A stretch of DNA of 64,000 nucleotides from Mesorhizobium sp. M2D.F.Ca.ET.226.01.1.1. Lineage in GTDB: Bacteria > Pseudomonadota > Alphaproteobacteria > Rhizobiales > Rhizobiaceae. Positions 24,919 to 33,400 of this stretch are shown one piece after another. The stretch's first letter is position 1. Each line of letters begins with the position of its first letter. The stretch is from contig NZ_RZOY02000014.1 of assembly GCF_004022705.2 (NCBI RefSeq), forward strand, positions 62,001 through 126,000. Direction: 5' to 3'. The position numbers and the translations under genes are program-made. The notes beneath the pieces were generated by a model. That model was not told where the DNA came from. It saw only the letters and a program-made list of their open reading frames with translations, and searched no databases.

Positions 24919-25890
24919 CTACCTGGTCATGGCCCTGACGTCCTTTATGCTCACGGGCGGTTTGCCCGTCGCCTTTCGGTGTTCGTTGATTTTCTCCTGG
25001 ATGTGCGCGAGGAAGACAGCGACCAGACAAGCTGCGACTCTTGCCTTTTCTGCGGCTGACTTGCCGGCCATGTTCTCGTGATTGTCCACGGATGCCTGCG
25101 CGCAGGTGTCGGTGAACTCACCCAAATTGGGGTCGTCATTGGCCAGACTGTCTCGGCACACCTTGCTCTTGTCGTAATGGTCGGTGCCGGTCGTCTGGCC
25201 GTTCCGGATGCCGCTGGGCTTGCTGTCGCTTTTGGTCCACCTGGAGTGCATGCAGAGGCATGGCGCGTCGTCACACTTATAATTCTTGAACTTGGCCTTG
25301 GTGCTATTGCGATTACCGGACACCGCCATAAATTGATTTTCCACATAGTGTTCCGACCATTCGCCCTTCTTGCTGTCGCAGGGACTATCGCCATGGCGAT
25401 GAAGGACCATGTCGTTCCTGGTCAATATTGTCTTGCAGGAGATCCCATCAACCTGCCATTGCGCCGCATGGACCATCGGCGGAGTGTTGGCCTGGGGTGA
25501 TGCGTGATTGTTGGTCGCGAGATCGGTGTGACGAACGACAGGCTCGCCATCGAACTTCACGTCGCTTGACCAGGAATTGAAATACTCCTTGCCCGTGTTT
25601 GTGGAGGTGATGACCCCTTTCTTCGCCGCGCATCCAGCCTCGGTGCCGGACGTCTTCGTCAAGTAAGACTGGTTTTTGATGTTGACGGTTTTGTTGGCGA
25701 TCTTAACGGTTCCCGTTCCCTTGTCGGTATCCGACGCGAAGCCGAAACTCGGATAAGGAACCGGCACGCCCGGTGGCGTAGCGGGGTTTTCGGGCGGGGT
25801 GAAGCAAACGTCCGGGAACGCGCCCAGAGTTTTCGCGTCGACGGCCTTGCCCGAGATCTCCAGACTGTTGGCAAAAACATTTGTCGACAT
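24919..25890 (-). CDS. DUF4150 PAAR-like T6SS effector with uncharacterised C-terminal domain
   Basis: This is a 323-residue protein. Residues 1 to about 125 form a PAAR-like DUF4150 tip: VFANSLEISGKAVDAKTLG, FPDVCFTPPENPATPPGVP, then KIANKTVNIKNQSYL. The remaining about 195 residues are a Cys- and His-rich domain: TRNDMVLHRHGDSPCDSKKG, KNYKCDDAPCLCMHSRW, TTGTDHYDKSKVC and SVDNHENMAGKS. I recognise no toxin family, but conserved-looking His/Asp pairs suggest a metal-dependent hydrolase. It is preceded by a KAS-like protein and a DUF2169 adaptor and followed by the putative immunity gene. The start overlaps the upstream stop (TGATG). Confidence 0.75.
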   Translation of the reverse strand: MSTNVFANSLEISGKAVDAKTLGAFPDVCFTPPENPATPPGVPVPYPSFGFASDTDKGTGTVKIANKTVNIKNQSYLTKTSGTEAGCAAKKGVITSTNTGKEYFNSWSSDVKFDGEPVVRHTDLATNNHASPQANTPPMVHAAQWQVDGISCKTILTRNDMVLHRHGDSPCDSKKGEWSEHYVENQFMAVSGNRNSTKAKFKNYKCDDAPCLCMHSRWTKSDSKPSGIRNGQTTGTDHYDKSKVCRDSLANDDPNLGEFTDTCAQASVDNHENMAGKSAAEKARVAACLVAVFLAHIQEKINEHRKATGKPPVSIKDVRAMTR

Positions 25891-26909
25891 CAGCTCGCCA
25901 CCGCAAAAATGGCGGCACCACAGGCGCCGCTGTCGTTGGAGGCCTCGATAAGAACGGGATTGCCCTTGTCATAGCCCTTTCGGGCGGCTGTCCAGGCCAT
26001 TCCGATCATCATCGGAACGACCGCCGCACCGACATTGCCGACGAATTCGGTGGGCGACCACAGATCCTGGAAGGCGTCGCGCCCGCGGATCAACCGCAAT
26101 GATGCCAGCGCGGTCTGCCTGAACCAGTATTGTTCGCCGATGAGATCGGAAATTCTGTAGCCGAGCCGGTTCATCTCGATACCGGTCTGATCGAGCGCGG
26201 CGCGGTAGGCCGCCGTCATCCCGTCGCCACGAAGAGGAAGGTCTTCCTTGTTGTAGATTGCAGCCAGCTCGCGAGCGAGGCCGAGCCCGGTCAATCGCAG
26301 GGTCCTGGCACCGCGTCGCGACAACACGACCGCCGCTGCCGCTTCGCCCGGGATGAAGCCGTTTGGATTTTGCGGCGCGAGAATTCGGTTTTCGCCGATG
26401 TAATGGCGGATGGTCTCGGAGGTCAGATAACTGTCGACGCCGACGATCATCACGTAAGGCATTTCACCGGTGGAAATGAGTCGCCGCGCCTGCTCCAGTG
26501 CGACATGACCGGAGGGACGACCGTAGGCAACGACCCGGGAGCGTGAATAGGCGTCGACCTCGACGATGTCGGCGATGCGGCGCAAGAGGTTGGCCGGATT
26601 GCGGACAGGATGACCCGGACGGCCTTCTTCACCTATGCATAGGATCAGGGCGGTCTGCCCTCGTGCCTCGGGGAAATTGTCGAACGCCTCGACAATTGCG
26701 CCCGCTGCCAGGTGCGCAATGCGCTTCTCGCCGATCCAGGTTCTGGGAAGTGGCACCGGCGCTCCGGTCAGCCAGCCGCCACGCGGGCCTCGAAACCGCG
26801 TTTCTTGGAACCCGTCCACTTTTGCGCGCATGGCCGCGCACGAGGATGGGGCGTCGAGGCCGACTGCCGTCACCATGCCAATCGAAGCGACTTCAATCGA
26901 CCCGGTCAT
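25890..26909 (-). CDS. Beta-ketoacyl-synthase (thiolase-fold) homologue of the effector cassette, probably non-catalytic
   Basis: The 339-residue protein starts at an ATGA overlap with the DUF2169 gene. It keeps the thiolase-fold skeleton: VASIGMVTAVGLDAPSSCAA at the N-terminus, VDSYLTSETI, NGFIPGEAAAAVVLSRRG and NDSGACGAAIFAVAS at the C-terminus. The usual nucleophile block (TACSS-like) reads YGRPSG, and I see neither the HGTGT nor the GHxxGAAG histidine motifs. It thus looks like a pseudo-enzyme. Such proteins recur beside DUF2169 and DUF4150 genes and presumably help fold or load the effector. That role is inference from neighbourhood. Confidence 0.75.
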   Translation of the reverse strand: MTGSIEVASIGMVTAVGLDAPSSCAAMRAKVDGFQETRFRGPRGGWLTGAPVPLPRTWIGEKRIAHLAAGAIVEAFDNFPEARGQTALILCIGEEGRPGHPVRNPANLLRRIADIVEVDAYSRSRVVAYGRPSGHVALEQARRLISTGEMPYVMIVGVDSYLTSETIRHYIGENRILAPQNPNGFIPGEAAAAVVLSRRGARTLRLTGLGLARELAAIYNKEDLPLRGDGMTAAYRAALDQTGIEMNRLGYRISDLIGEQYWFRQTALASLRLIRGRDAFQDLWSPTEFVGNVGAAVVPMMIGMAWTAARKGYDKGNPVLIEASNDSGACGAAIFAVAS

Positions 26910-28003
26910 GCGTCGGTGTCCGTGGATGTTTTCAGGCTCGCGCGGATATATTCCTTGCCCCTGTCCATGGCGCGCACCATCGACTCGCTGGGTGGGCCGA
27001 CCCAGCACTCCGTAAACTCCAGGATCATTCGCTGAATTCGATGAGAGACGCGCCAAACCAATGAAAAGCGTCGGTTTTCAGGATCGATAAGCACGGTGTC
27101 GGGCAACACGCTCCCGTCGAAAACCCGGTGCTGTTGCTTGAACAAAGTCATCGAGAGGCCGGAAGGTGGCAAACGAAAGCTCAGCCTTCCTTCCGGCGTC
27201 AGATTGACCAATTGGACCTCTTCCCCGCCGCGCGGATAGTCGATCTGCTGGTCGGCTGGCGCCATCTGAAAATAGCGGTCATCGAAATCGGGCGGCAAGA
27301 ACGGAAAGATGTTCTTCATCCAGTTTTCGTCATAGGTGCCGCCATATTCGATGCGCCCGGGCCAGCCTCGGCCCATCGGCCCGAAACTCATTGGTTTGTA
27401 GTCACCGAATGGCGAACGGATTTCCTCGCCGACGGATTGCGTGTTCGGCAAGCCAAGGCCCGGAATGAAACGCTGGTTCCTGGCGCGTGACCAGCCGGTG
27501 CCGACCGGGTTGTATTTGTAACTTGCCGGCGGCTTGTCGTCGGGGTCCAGCCTGTCGACGCCACCCCATGCAACGTCATAGGATATGGGTAGCTTCAGGA
27601 AGGGCCGTGGCGCGGTTGCGGTGAACATCGGCCCGATGGCTCGCCACTCGCGATGGCCGACCACTTCGAACCGTTTCGACCAATTGCCGAGCTTGACGCC
27701 GACGAGCACTCGCTCCGCTGGCCGTCCGCCGGGCGCGTAAGCGAAGCCATTCACGATCACGTCGCAGCGTGGCTTGTGGAAAGCGAAATCTGATTCCCAA
27801 AGCGTGGCGGAGAAACCGGCGTCGCCGGTGTGCATGTCGGCCGTGACCAGAGGGACCTGCCGCGCCGACTTTTGCACCGCTCCGCCGGGCGTCGCCGGAA
27901 AATCGAATGTACCCTTGACGATAACCACGATGTGCTCGTGGCCCGCGACATCGGTGGCGGTGGTATATTCGTGCGGATAGCCCATCTGGTTCCAGATCTG
28001 CAT
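26906..28003 (-). CDS. DUF2169 T6SS effector adaptor
   Basis: The 365-residue protein starts at ATG 28003, overlapping the tagF stop by one base. DUF2169 hallmarks are HEHIVVIVKGTFDFP near the start, then SDFAFHKPRCDVIVNGFAY, RPFLKLPISYDVAWGG, NPVGTGWS and FQMAPADQQIDYPRGGEEV. DUF2169 proteins are regularly found with PAAR-like DUF4150 effectors and are thought to act as chaperones or adaptors that place the effector on the spike. No signal peptide is present, so it is cytoplasmic. Its position between tagF and the KAS-like gene supports this. Confidence 0.88.
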   Translation of the reverse strand: MQIWNQMGYPHEYTTATDVAGHEHIVVIVKGTFDFPATPGGAVQKSARQVPLVTADMHTGDAGFSATLWESDFAFHKPRCDVIVNGFAYAPGGRPAERVLVGVKLGNWSKRFEVVGHREWRAIGPMFTATAPRPFLKLPISYDVAWGGVDRLDPDDKPPASYKYNPVGTGWSRARNQRFIPGLGLPNTQSVGEEIRSPFGDYKPMSFGPMGRGWPGRIEYGGTYDENWMKNIFPFLPPDFDDRYFQMAPADQQIDYPRGGEEVQLVNLTPEGRLSFRLPPSGLSMTLFKQQHRVFDGSVLPDTVLIDPENRRFSLVWRVSHRIQRMILEFTECWVGPPSESMVRAMDRGKEYIRASLKTSTDTDA

Positions 28004-28545
28004 CAGCTGGTCTCCCAACTCGCCGCGAAGATCTGCTCGAGCGTCGGCCGCGGCGTTTGCGGATCGACGTCGAAAATATCCGTATGCGCCGTCCACATGA
28101 CAAGGTCGTCGATGACATTGCCCTCATCCTTGACGGGTGGAACGGGCAGGGCGGCCAGCGCCGCGTCGAGTTCGTCGGGCGTCAGCTCTCCGCGTTGCGC
28201 GGCCAGCGCCGCATTCTCGACCCCTTCGAACCACGCGTCCGCATAAGCCAGCTTCAGCCGCGCCCCCGACAGCCTTGCGACGACACTCAACGGGAATTGC
28301 CGGCCGACCCGGTCGGCGCTTTGCAGCACGATGCCCGCCGAGGCGCCGAACGAACCGGGGCCGGCCAGAAAACGCAGCGCCGTGTCCGCCGGCCAGGCTT
28401 CGAGCCCGAACAGCGGCACGATGTGCTGCGCCAGCCAGCGGTCCCAAACGCGCACGAAATCGCCCGGCAGCCGCCTCGTCACGAAGTCGCCGGCGGCAGG
28501 CATCTTGCCGTAGAAGCCGGGCAGGATCAGATCTGCGGTGGACAT
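28003..28545 (-). CDS. tagF: TagF, T6SS post-translational regulator
   Basis: The 180-residue protein begins MSTADLILPGFYGKMPAAGD at ATG 28545, inside the last 19 bases of tssM. The DUF2094/TagF signature is clear: FYGKMPAAGDFVTRRLPGDF and VWDRWL near the N-terminus, and GPGSFGASAGIVLQSADRVG. In Pseudomonas and Agrobacterium TagF restrains T6SS in the absence of PpkA signalling and binds the FHA protein. With kinase, phosphatase and two FHA proteins in this window, a full threonine-phosphorylation switch is encoded. Confidence 0.92.
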   Translation of the reverse strand: MSTADLILPGFYGKMPAAGDFVTRRLPGDFVRVWDRWLAQHIVPLFGLEAWPADTALRFLAGPGSFGASAGIVLQSADRVGRQFPLSVVARLSGARLKLAYADAWFEGVENAALAAQRGELTPDELDAALAALPVPPVKDEGNVIDDLVMWTAHTDIFDVDPQTPRPTLEQIFAASWETS

Positions 28546-31500
28546 GTGAACTTCTTGAACATCTCTAACGTGTAGGGGTTCTCGACGCTGGCCGCCTTGA
28601 GCTCGAAATCGGCCCACATGCCCTTGGTGCCGAGCCGCAGGCTGTAGACATCGGTGAGCTTGGTCGCGTTGAAGCGGCCGCCGCGCAGCATTCTCAGCCA
28701 CGCCCAGCTGCCCGTCTCGTTGAGCATCACCTCGGGCGAGCCGTCTACCGGCTGGAAGGCCAGCGAGATCACGCCGGTGCCGTCCTTCCCCGGCCACGTC
28801 ATCGGCTGCGGCCTGGTCGCGTTGTTGTAATAGACCATGTTCTGGCCATCGAGATTGAGCGTCACCCGCGCCACGTTGGGCGACAGGTCCTTCGGCTCGA
28901 GCGTGAAATTCATCACCGGTCCGGTGCCGCCGGGGAAGAGATCGTCGCGGATATGCCGCGCCTGCTCGAAGGCGGCGAGCGCCGCCGGATCCAGGCCGAA
29001 ATCGGCGCGCCATTTCCACGGCTCGCTGGCGGTGTCGACATAGTTGATCAGATGATCGTTGGTGAAGGCGTCGATCAGGCCGGTCGGCCCGAACAGGCGC
29101 TGGAAGTCGCGCACATTGACGTCGACGGCGCTGTCCGGGCTGAACGGATAGCGGTTGTTGAGCGCGGCCTGGCAGAAGGGCAGGATATCGGCCCGCCAGA
29201 TGGCGTTGAGCTCATTGGTCACCGCCTTCTGCGACAGGCCGCTGGTGTCGCCGGCAATGCCGCCCAGCCAGTCGTTGATCGGCGAGGGCAGGATCTGCGC
29301 CTGCCTGGCGACCGCGCCCGTCAGCTCGGCGAGGCCACCCTGCTTCTTGATCGCATCCTGCGGGTTGGGATTGGCCGTCACCGTCTGCAGCACGTTGGAC
29401 AGCGCCGTCAGCGCCACGACCGCGGCATCGAGCGCCGGCGGCTGGCCGTCGACCTGCGCGATCGTGCCTTTGAGCGGCTTGAAGTGCTCGGCCACCAGGC
29501 TGCCGGTCATATCGACCTGATTGGCGGAGCCCGCGCGGGGCAACAGCTTCGCGCCGGTGGTCACCACCTTGCCGAGCTTGCCCAGCTTGCTCAAGAGCTT
29601 CGATCCGGTTTGGGCGGCGCCGGCCTTGTCGTTGGCCGACGCATCGTCGGAACGAGTGAGGTCGGTTTCCTGCACCACCGCCGTCAGCAGGCGCTTCAGC
29701 GCGGAGTCGGCATTGGACAGGTCCTTGAGGTTCTCACTGGCGACGTTGAGATCGGTCAGCGGCGCCAGCCGCATGTCGCGCAGGAAGGAATCCCACTGCG
29801 CGATATAGTCGTCGTAATAGAGCTTCAGGATGTCCTCGGAGAGCGCCGAGACCGACGTCTCCGAATTCTCCGAGCAACCGCCGGCGAACACCGCCCGGTC
29901 GAGCGCCGCCTGTCCCGCCACGTCCTCGACCCGGTCGAGGATCGCGTCGTGGAAACCGACATAGGTGTAGGGGCCAGGCACGCCGACGCGCAGCGTCTTG
30001 TCGGAGCGGCGCGCGAACACCTTGGCGCCGTTTGGCCCGGCGAAATTGGCCGGTACCCATTCCTTGACGGCTGCCACTTCGGGGTCCGCCAGCAATTGCT
30101 TGTAGGCGCGCTCCGGCAGCGAGATCGTGCACACCGTCTTCAGCGCCTCGGCGACCAGTTCCTTGTCCGGCGCGATGTAGCTGTCGTCGACCGCCATGCG
30201 CCGGATGGCGGCAAGCTGATGCTCTTCGGCATCCTGGGTCGGGAAGGGCGGCGCCGGGGCGAATTGCGGCAGGCTGTTCACCCACCAGTTCTGCACGAAA
30301 TCGGTGTCCATCTGCGACAGGCCGGTCATCATCCGGTAGGTCTTCAGCGCGCCGAGCATGAAATCCGGATCGCGGATCTGCCGCCACATCGTCGCCTCGA
30401 GCAAGGCGACCATATGCGGCTCGAGCACGTTGCGCAGAGCGTGGTCATAAGTGTCGGCCTGCGCGCGCACCAACTCCGCCGAAGCGGTCGGGCCGAGCAA
30501 ATTGTGGATCGCATCCGGCGGAGCGGTGCGGGCCGTCGCCACCGCGTCCATCGCCGCCAATGCGCCGTCCATGGTCGGCTGCTCGACCGCCGCCGGCATC
30601 GCGGCGACGTCTGTCAGAGGCTGCTGCAACGCCTCGAACTGGCCGGCCTGCGCGGTGATCGCATTGCGGTTGTCGAGATAGGACCAGGTGAACAATCCGG
30701 CGGCCAGCAGCGCCGCGAGCGCGCAGGCGGCGGCGGCTCCGCGCCAGATCCAGGCGCGGCGGCGCTGCGCCAGCGGATCGAACGTGCCGAGGCCGGCCTC
30801 CTTGAAGATCACTTCGGTGAGCAGATTGCGCAGGAAGAAGCTGCGCTTCTCGACGCGCGACGCCGGCATGGCGCGACGCGGCGGCAGGCCGAAGGACGAT
30901 GACAGCGCAGCGGTCAGCCGGTCGATGGGCGCGCCTTCCTGCGTCGCCGACGTCAGATAAAGGCCGCGCAGCCAGGCGGCTTCCTCGTAGCGGCTCTCGC
31001 CGAACATCGCCTCGACCAGCACCTGGATCGGCTCGGAGAGGCTGGCCAGCTGCGCCGGGAAACGGAAGATTTCGGCGCGCTGGCCAAGCTTGTCCTCGTC
31101 TTCGAGCCGCGGCACCAGCCGCCGTTCCAGCTCGGCGGCAAGCCGGGCCAGCTCGGTTTGGATCGTCCCGGCGTTGACGCGGGCATCGAGCGGGAAGGTG
31201 GTGCCCCACACCTGCTCGCGCGCCGTCGTCGACAGGCCGCCGAAGAAGGCTTCGAAGCCTTTGATCAGGTCGGCCTTGGTCAGCATCAGGTAGACCGGCA
31301 GGCGGATCTCGAGCCGATCGTTCAGCTCAGCCAGCCGGCGGCGGATTTTTCGGCCATGCGCCTTGATCGCTTCGTCGCCTTCCGACAGCGCGTCGATCGA
31401 CAGCGCGACGATGACGCCGTTGAGCGCACGGCGGCCCCGGTGCTTCTTCAATAGGTCGAGAAAGCCCAACCATTCCGCGGCGTCGACGTCCGGCTGGCTT

Positions 31501-32066
31501 TCCTGCTGGACGTAGCGGCCTGCCGTGTCGATCAGCACCGCGTTCTCGGAGAAGAACCAGTCGCAGTTGCGCGTGCCGCCGACGCCCTGCAGGTCGTCGG
31601 TCAGGTCGATCGGGAAATTGAGGCCCGACTGGCGCAGTGCCGTGGTCTTGCCGGTGGCCGGCGGCCCGACGATCACATACCACGGCATCTCGCGCAGGAA
31701 TTTTCTGCCGCCGAGCTTGCGCCGTTTGAGCTCGGCCATCACCTCGCCGAACTTGGCACCGACGGCCGCCACGCTCTCCTCGCCGGGGGTAAGTTGCTTC
31801 TCCTGAACAGGTGCCGCGATCTCGGCGACGAACATGCGGTTAGCGCGGATCGCGCGGCGCTGCGCGATGATCAGCCAGATCAGCCACAGGATGATCAGCC
31901 CGGCGATGATGGCGATGCGCACATTGTCGGATTCGAACGGCGCGTAAGGGCCGACCTGCACGATCGGGCCGAACACCCAGATCAACAGCGACAGCAGCGC
32001 AATGCCGATCAGCGTCCAAAGGAAACGCGAGGTGATGACGGCCCAGAGGAAGCGCAGGATGAACAT
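28527..32066 (-). CDS. tssM: TssM (IcmF), main operon copy
   Basis: The product is about 1179 residues from ATG 32066 (MFILRFLWAV), one base after the TssL stop; an in-frame upstream start would overlap tssL. Two helices (about 14-35 and 50-68) precede the cytoplasmic NTPase domain with Walker A GPPATGKT (134-141) and IDTAGRY. A third helix lies at about 440-460 and then the periplasmic IcmF region. It works with the TssL and TssJ of the same operon as the trans-envelope channel. The other TssM (14157-17684) differs along its whole length. Confidence 0.96.
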   Translation of the reverse strand: MFILRFLWAVITSRFLWTLIGIALLSLLIWVFGPIVQVGPYAPFESDNVRIAIIAGLIILWLIWLIIAQRRAIRANRMFVAEIAAPVQEKQLTPGEESVAAVGAKFGEVMAELKRRKLGGRKFLREMPWYVIVGPPATGKTTALRQSGLNFPIDLTDDLQGVGGTRNCDWFFSENAVLIDTAGRYVQQESQPDVDAAEWLGFLDLLKKHRGRRALNGVIVALSIDALSEGDEAIKAHGRKIRRRLAELNDRLEIRLPVYLMLTKADLIKGFEAFFGGLSTTAREQVWGTTFPLDARVNAGTIQTELARLAAELERRLVPRLEDEDKLGQRAEIFRFPAQLASLSEPIQVLVEAMFGESRYEEAAWLRGLYLTSATQEGAPIDRLTAALSSSFGLPPRRAMPASRVEKRSFFLRNLLTEVIFKEAGLGTFDPLAQRRRAWIWRGAAAACALAALLAAGLFTWSYLDNRNAITAQAGQFEALQQPLTDVAAMPAAVEQPTMDGALAAMDAVATARTAPPDAIHNLLGPTASAELVRAQADTYDHALRNVLEPHMVALLEATMWRQIRDPDFMLGALKTYRMMTGLSQMDTDFVQNWWVNSLPQFAPAPPFPTQDAEEHQLAAIRRMAVDDSYIAPDKELVAEALKTVCTISLPERAYKQLLADPEVAAVKEWVPANFAGPNGAKVFARRSDKTLRVGVPGPYTYVGFHDAILDRVEDVAGQAALDRAVFAGGCSENSETSVSALSEDILKLYYDDYIAQWDSFLRDMRLAPLTDLNVASENLKDLSNADSALKRLLTAVVQETDLTRSDDASANDKAGAAQTGSKLLSKLGKLGKVVTTGAKLLPRAGSANQVDMTGSLVAEHFKPLKGTIAQVDGQPPALDAAVVALTALSNVLQTVTANPNPQDAIKKQGGLAELTGAVARQAQILPSPINDWLGGIAGDTSGLSQKAVTNELNAIWRADILPFCQAALNNRYPFSPDSAVDVNVRDFQRLFGPTGLIDAFTNDHLINYVDTASEPWKWRADFGLDPAALAAFEQARHIRDDLFPGGTGPVMNFTLEPKDLSPNVARVTLNLDGQNMVYYNNATRPQPMTWPGKDGTGVISLAFQPVDGSPEVMLNETGSWAWLRMLRGGRFNATKLTDVYSLRLGTKGMWADFELKAASVENPYTLEMFKKFTCPPQI

Positions 32067-32067
32067 C

Positions 32068-33396
32068 TCAGAGCCTCTTCTCGACCAGAACCTCAACGCG
32101 CCGGTTGAGCGCGCGGCCCTCGCGCGTCGAATTGTCGGCCACCGGATCGGTTTCGGCGTGGCCCTCGGACGAGATGCTGTCCTGCGGCACGCCGGCCTGC
32201 ACCAGAAGCTTGGCTATGGTTTCGGCGCGGGCTTCCGACAGACGCTGGTTGCTGGCCAGCGGATTGGACTTCTGCAGCCGCACATTGTCGGTATGGCCGA
32301 CGACGGTGATCTTTCCGATCAGCTCCTTGTTGTCGAGGATCACCTTGGCGATCGACGCGATGAGCGGCTCGTAGCCTTCGGTCAGCGTCGGCCGCGACGA
32401 CTGGAACAGCTCGGGATTGGAGGACTGGATGATGAGCTTCGCCAGCGAGACGCTCTCGGTGCCGCTCAGCGCGCCCTTCAGCTCGTCCGGCGCCGCGGCC
32501 TTGAACTCGGGCAACAGCGCGAAATCGACCGGCTGCGGCGCTTCGGGTTCGGGGGCATCCTGCTTGGGCGCGGCGCGGGTGACATCGCCGCGCGAGGCCG
32601 GCGGCAGCGTGCGCACCAGCGCAGAAAGCTCGACGGCCTGGCTGCTCAGGCCCATCGATAGGCCGACATAGGCAGCGGCGGCGACGACAATCGCGGCAAG
32701 CGCCATCACCCAGATCGGCACGATGAAGCGCTGCGGCTCGTCGGACGCGATCACGCCTTTCCAGTTCGGCGACAGCGGCGAATCCTCGGCATCTGCATTG
32801 CGCAGGAAGCGCGCCGCCGCCACGCGCACGGCGTTCAGCGAACGGTCGCCGGCGCGGCCGGGCACTCGGTACTTGCCGCGGAAGCCGAGCGCCAGGCAGT
32901 AATATTGCAGCTCCAGCATCTCGCGGTCGCGGTTGGGATGCCGCTCCAGCTCGTCGAGCCTGGTGAAGAACTGGGTGCCGGCATCGACGTCGCCGCGCAG
33001 CATGACCACAAGCGGCTGTCGCGGCCACGCGCTGGCGCCGCCCCACGGCGTGTTGAGCGCAAGGTCGTCGAGCAGTGCCGCCACGGCCCAGGCCGCCTGG
33101 TCCGCGCGCTCCAGCGATGAGCCCGCGGCAACAGCGGCGTCGCGAGCCTGCACCAACTCGTCGAGCAGGCGCGTGCGCATCACTTCCGGGTTCTCAGGCG
33201 CCAGCGCGCTTTCGAGCTCCGGCGCGAATTCGAGCAGCGGCGCGAAGATGTTGATGAGCGTGTTGGGATGGGCGCGCGCCCGCTTGACCGGCGCGCCCGG
33301 CGCCAACGGCGCCATCGGCCGCGGCGCCGCACCGGTCAGCCGGATGCGTGTGCGCTCGCGATCCTCCGACAGTCCGAAGGGATCATCCCGGCTCAT
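32068..33396 (-). CDS. tssL: TssL (DotU/IcmH) with OmpA domain, main operon copy
   Basis: The 442-residue protein has the N-terminal DotU domain (about 50-215: NIFAPLLEFAPELESAL, YYCLALGFRGKYRVPGRAGD), a membrane helix (about 227-250: PIWVMALAAIVVAAAAYVGL) and a C-terminal OmpA-like domain (TLTEGYEPLIASIAKVI, VVGHTDNVRLQKSNPLA, GRALNRRVEVLVEKRL). It has the same architecture as the TssL at 17684 but a much shorter N-terminus and divergent sequence. It starts four bases after the tssK stop and ends one base before tssM. Confidence 0.95.
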   Translation of the reverse strand: MSRDDPFGLSEDRERTRIRLTGAAPRPMAPLAPGAPVKRARAHPNTLINIFAPLLEFAPELESALAPENPEVMRTRLLDELVQARDAAVAAGSSLERADQAAWAVAALLDDLALNTPWGGASAWPRQPLVVMLRGDVDAGTQFFTRLDELERHPNRDREMLELQYYCLALGFRGKYRVPGRAGDRSLNAVRVAAARFLRNADAEDSPLSPNWKGVIASDEPQRFIVPIWVMALAAIVVAAAAYVGLSMGLSSQAVELSALVRTLPPASRGDVTRAAPKQDAPEPEAPQPVDFALLPEFKAAAPDELKGALSGTESVSLAKLIIQSSNPELFQSSRPTLTEGYEPLIASIAKVILDNKELIGKITVVGHTDNVRLQKSNPLASNQRLSEARAETIAKLLVQAGVPQDSISSEGHAETDPVADNSTREGRALNRRVEVLVEKRL

Positions 33397-33400
33397 GGCC

